Shown here: in pieces, positions 62,134 through 64,000 of the stretch
Numbering within the stretch: position 1 is the first letter of the stretch
Layout of the letters: each line of letters opens with the position of its first letter
DNA from: Pseudomonas sp. R28(2017)
GTDB taxonomy: Bacteria > Pseudomonadota > Gammaproteobacteria > Pseudomonadales > Pseudomonadaceae
Assembly: GCF_002112505.1 (NCBI RefSeq)
Contig: NZ_NEHW01000015.1
Span: forward strand, 1 to 64,000
Length of the DNA stretch: 64,000 nt
Direction of reading: 5' to 3'
Notes under the pieces: model-generated
What the model was told of the DNA's origin: nothing
The model's database searches: none
Seen by the model: only the letters and a program-made list of their open reading frames with translations
Translations under genes and position numbers: made by a program

Positions 62134-63987
62134 ATGTTTCGCGCCTTTGAACGCTGGCTCGACCCTTTCCCGCCGGACGAGGTACCGCCACCCCCGGTCG
62201 GCCTGCTGCGTTTTCTGTGGGCCTGCACCCGCGGTGCCCGCGGCTACATCCTGGCGCTGGCGCTGTTCAGTGCCGGTGTGTCGATCTACGAAGCCTGGCT
62301 GTTTTCCTTCCTCGGCCAGGTGGTGGACCTGCTCTCCCACTGGCAGGCCGGCGGTGGCGTGAGCGCAGAAGAAAGCCGTGTGCTGTGGGGCGTCGGCCTG
62401 CTGCTGATCGCCAGCATCGTGCTGGTGGCCTTGCGCACGCTGATGCAGCACCAGGTGCTGGCGATCAACCTGCCACTGCGCCTGCGCTGGGACTTCCACC
62501 GGCTGATGCTGCGCCAGAGCCTGTCGTTCTTCTCCGACGAGTTTTCCGGCCGGGTCACCACCAAGGTGATGCAGACCGCGCTGGCCGTGCGTGAAGTGCT
62601 GTTCACGGTGATCGAGATCGTGCCGGGCATCGGTGTGTACTTCATCGCCATCATCGCCCTGGCCGGTGGTTTTGCCGCCAAGCTGATGCTGCCGTTCATT
62701 GCCTGGCTCGCGCTGTTCGGCCTGGCCATGCTGTATTTCGTGCCGCGCCTGGGCAAGGTCGGCCAGGAACAGGCCCATGCGCGCTCGTCGATGACCGGGC
62801 GCGTTTCCGACGCCTACACCAACATCACCACCGTGAAGCTGTTTTCCCACTCCAGGCGCGAGGCGCATTTCGCCCGGGCGGCGATGGAAGACTTCAAGCA
62901 GACCGGCTTTCGCCAGATGCGCCTGGTCAGCCAGTTCGAAATCGTCAACCAGGCACTGGTGGTCGGGCTGATTTTCGGCGCCGGCGGCTACGCCCTGTGG
63001 CTGTGGCACCAGGGCCAGGTCGGTACCGGCGCGGTGGCCGCGATCACGGCCATGGCCCTGCGCATCAACGGCATGTCGCACTGGATCATGTGGCAGATGA
63101 CCTCGCTGTTCGAGAACATCGGCACCGTGCAGGACGGCATGGCCACCCTCACCCGCGGGCCCAAGGTGCAGGACGCGCCGGATGCCGGCGTGCTGGAAAC
63201 CCGCGGTGGCGCGGTGACCTTCGACAATGTCAGCTTCAACTACAACGGCGAGCGCCAGGTGCTCGATGGCCTGAGCCTGAGCATCCATCCTGGCGAAAAG
63301 GTCGGCCTGGTGGGCCGCTCCGGTGCCGGCAAGTCGACGCTGATCAACCTGCTGCTGCGCTTCTATGACGTGGACCGCGGCGAGATCCGCATCGACGGGC
63401 AGAACATCGCCCGCGTCACCCAGGACAGCCTGCGCAGCGCCATCGGCATGGTCACCCAGGACACCTCGCTGCTGCACCGCTCGATCCGCGACAACATCGC
63501 CTACGGCCGCCCCGAGGCCAGCGAGGCGCAGATCCAGCGCGCCGCCGTCAACGCCCAGGCCGATGGCTTCATCCGCCAGCTCAGCGACCGTGACGGCCAC
63601 AGCGGCTACGACACCCTGGTGGGCGAACGCGGCATCAAGCTTTCAGGCGGCCAGCGGCAACGCATCGCCATCGCCCGGGTGATGCTCAAGAACGCCCCGA
63701 TCCTGCTGCTGGACGAAGCCACCAGTGCCCTGGACTCGGAAGTCGAGGTGGCCATCCAGGAGAGCCTCGACGAGATGATGCAGGGCAAGACGGTGATCGC
63801 CATCGCCCACCGGCTGTCCACCATCGCCGCCATGGACCGGCTGATCGTGATGGATGAGGGGCGCATCATCGAGCAAGGTACCCATAACGAACTGCTGGCG
63901 AAGAACGGCACCTATGCGCGGCTTTGGCAGCACCAGAGCGGTGGCTTCCTGGGTGAGGATCAGGGGGTGGCCGAGGCGCTGGAGTAG
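62134..63987 (+). CDS. ABC exporter (fused membrane and ATPase domains)
   Basis: A 617-residue half-transporter. Residues ~1-340 hold six helices (for example YILALALFSAGVSIYEAWLFSFL), and the rest is the ATPase: Walker A GRSGAGKST, Q-loop MVTQDTSLLHRSI, signature LSGGQRQRIAIARVM, Walker B ILLLDEATSALD, H-loop IAHRLSTI. ATG 62134 with CGGAGA upstream. The type fits MsbA-like or multidrug/lipid exporters working as homodimers. Substrate unknown. Confidence 0.9.
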   Translation: MFRAFERWLDPFPPDEVPPPPVGLLRFLWACTRGARGYILALALFSAGVSIYEAWLFSFLGQVVDLLSHWQAGGGVSAEESRVLWGVGLLLIASIVLVALRTLMQHQVLAINLPLRLRWDFHRLMLRQSLSFFSDEFSGRVTTKVMQTALAVREVLFTVIEIVPGIGVYFIAIIALAGGFAAKLMLPFIAWLALFGLAMLYFVPRLGKVGQEQAHARSSMTGRVSDAYTNITTVKLFSHSRREAHFARAAMEDFKQTGFRQMRLVSQFEIVNQALVVGLIFGAGGYALWLWHQGQVGTGAVAAITAMALRINGMSHWIMWQMTSLFENIGTVQDGMATLTRGPKVQDAPDAGVLETRGGAVTFDNVSFNYNGERQVLDGLSLSIHPGEKVGLVGRSGAGKSTLINLLLRFYDVDRGEIRIDGQNIARVTQDSLRSAIGMVTQDTSLLHRSIRDNIAYGRPEASEAQIQRAAVNAQADGFIRQLSDRDGHSGYDTLVGERGIKLSGGQRQRIAIARVMLKNAPILLLDEATSALDSEVEVAIQESLDEMMQGKTVIAIAHRLSTIAAMDRLIVMDEGRIIEQGTHNELLAKNGTYARLWQHQSGGFLGEDQGVAEALE

Positions 63988-64000
63988 CCCGGTCTGCTTT

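Noticed and set aside
61751..62362. 203-codon frame across the 227-bp palindrome
   Set aside because: It reads through the inverted repeat and out of frame into the ABC-exporter gene, with no recognisable protein.

Overview
The window is high-GC, densely packed gammaproteobacterial DNA. Gene content and repeats point to the Pseudomonas putida group: an SfnB/DszA-type sulfur module with MetINQ transport, a carnitine/betaine gene set resembling cdh/cnt genes, PaoABC-like aldehyde oxidoreductase, and REP-type hairpins of the P. putida style. I saw no rRNA, tRNA, CRISPR array or transposase. These assignments come from reading motifs, not from database searches.

Region 1 (1-11514) is a type VI secretion effector island. 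The 3' part of a vgrG is followed by two DcrB/DUF1795 (Eag-type) chaperone genes and a 1412-residue prePAAR-PAAR-Rhs effector with a nuclease-like C-terminal toxin, then a putative immunity gene. Behind it lies a graveyard and reservoir of spare modules: a 1.1-kb second copy of the rhs 3' core carrying another toxin and its putative immunity gene, a short third rhs-core fragment, two decayed HNH-nuclease toxin tails each directly followed by a paralogous SMI1/KNR4-like immunity gene, and one further orphan immunity-like gene. The toxin and immunity segments are clearly AT-richer than the rhs core.

Region 2 (11546-19819) has small conserved stress-type or secreted proteins, an MFS transporter, and a sulfur-scavenging operon (SfnB/DszC-like, DszA-like, MetI, MetQ, MetN) preceded by a good sigma-54 promoter match.

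Region 3 (19861-30895) is a ten-gene minus-strand operon for quaternary-amine catabolism with an AraC/GlxA-type regulator. It encodes a CntA-like Rieske oxygenase and its reductase, a carnitine 3-dehydrogenase-like enzyme, a beta-keto acid cleavage enzyme, a thioesterase, two SDRs, an aldehyde dehydrogenase, a CaiX-type binding protein and an NCS1 permease. It therefore combines parts of two carnitine routes normally seen apart.

Region 4 (30997-43201) holds a REP doublet; a DapA-family lyase, FAD oxidoreductase and cupin; a ThDP enzyme joined to a molybdenum aldehyde oxidoreductase (PaoABC-like); exonuclease III; an MFS transporter; and a C45-family Ntn-hydrolase. Region 5 (43310-52246) has two LysR regulators and a plus-strand operon of aldehyde dehydrogenase, divergent dipeptidase, divergent BCCT transporter, two proteins of unknown function and a RidA protein. 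Region 6 (52243-63987) holds OsmC, hydrophilic small proteins, a BMP/nucleoside-type ABC importer with a 2-oxoglutarate/Fe oxygenase, Kup potassium uptake, a 227-bp near-palindrome with perfect 58-bp ends, and an ABC exporter.
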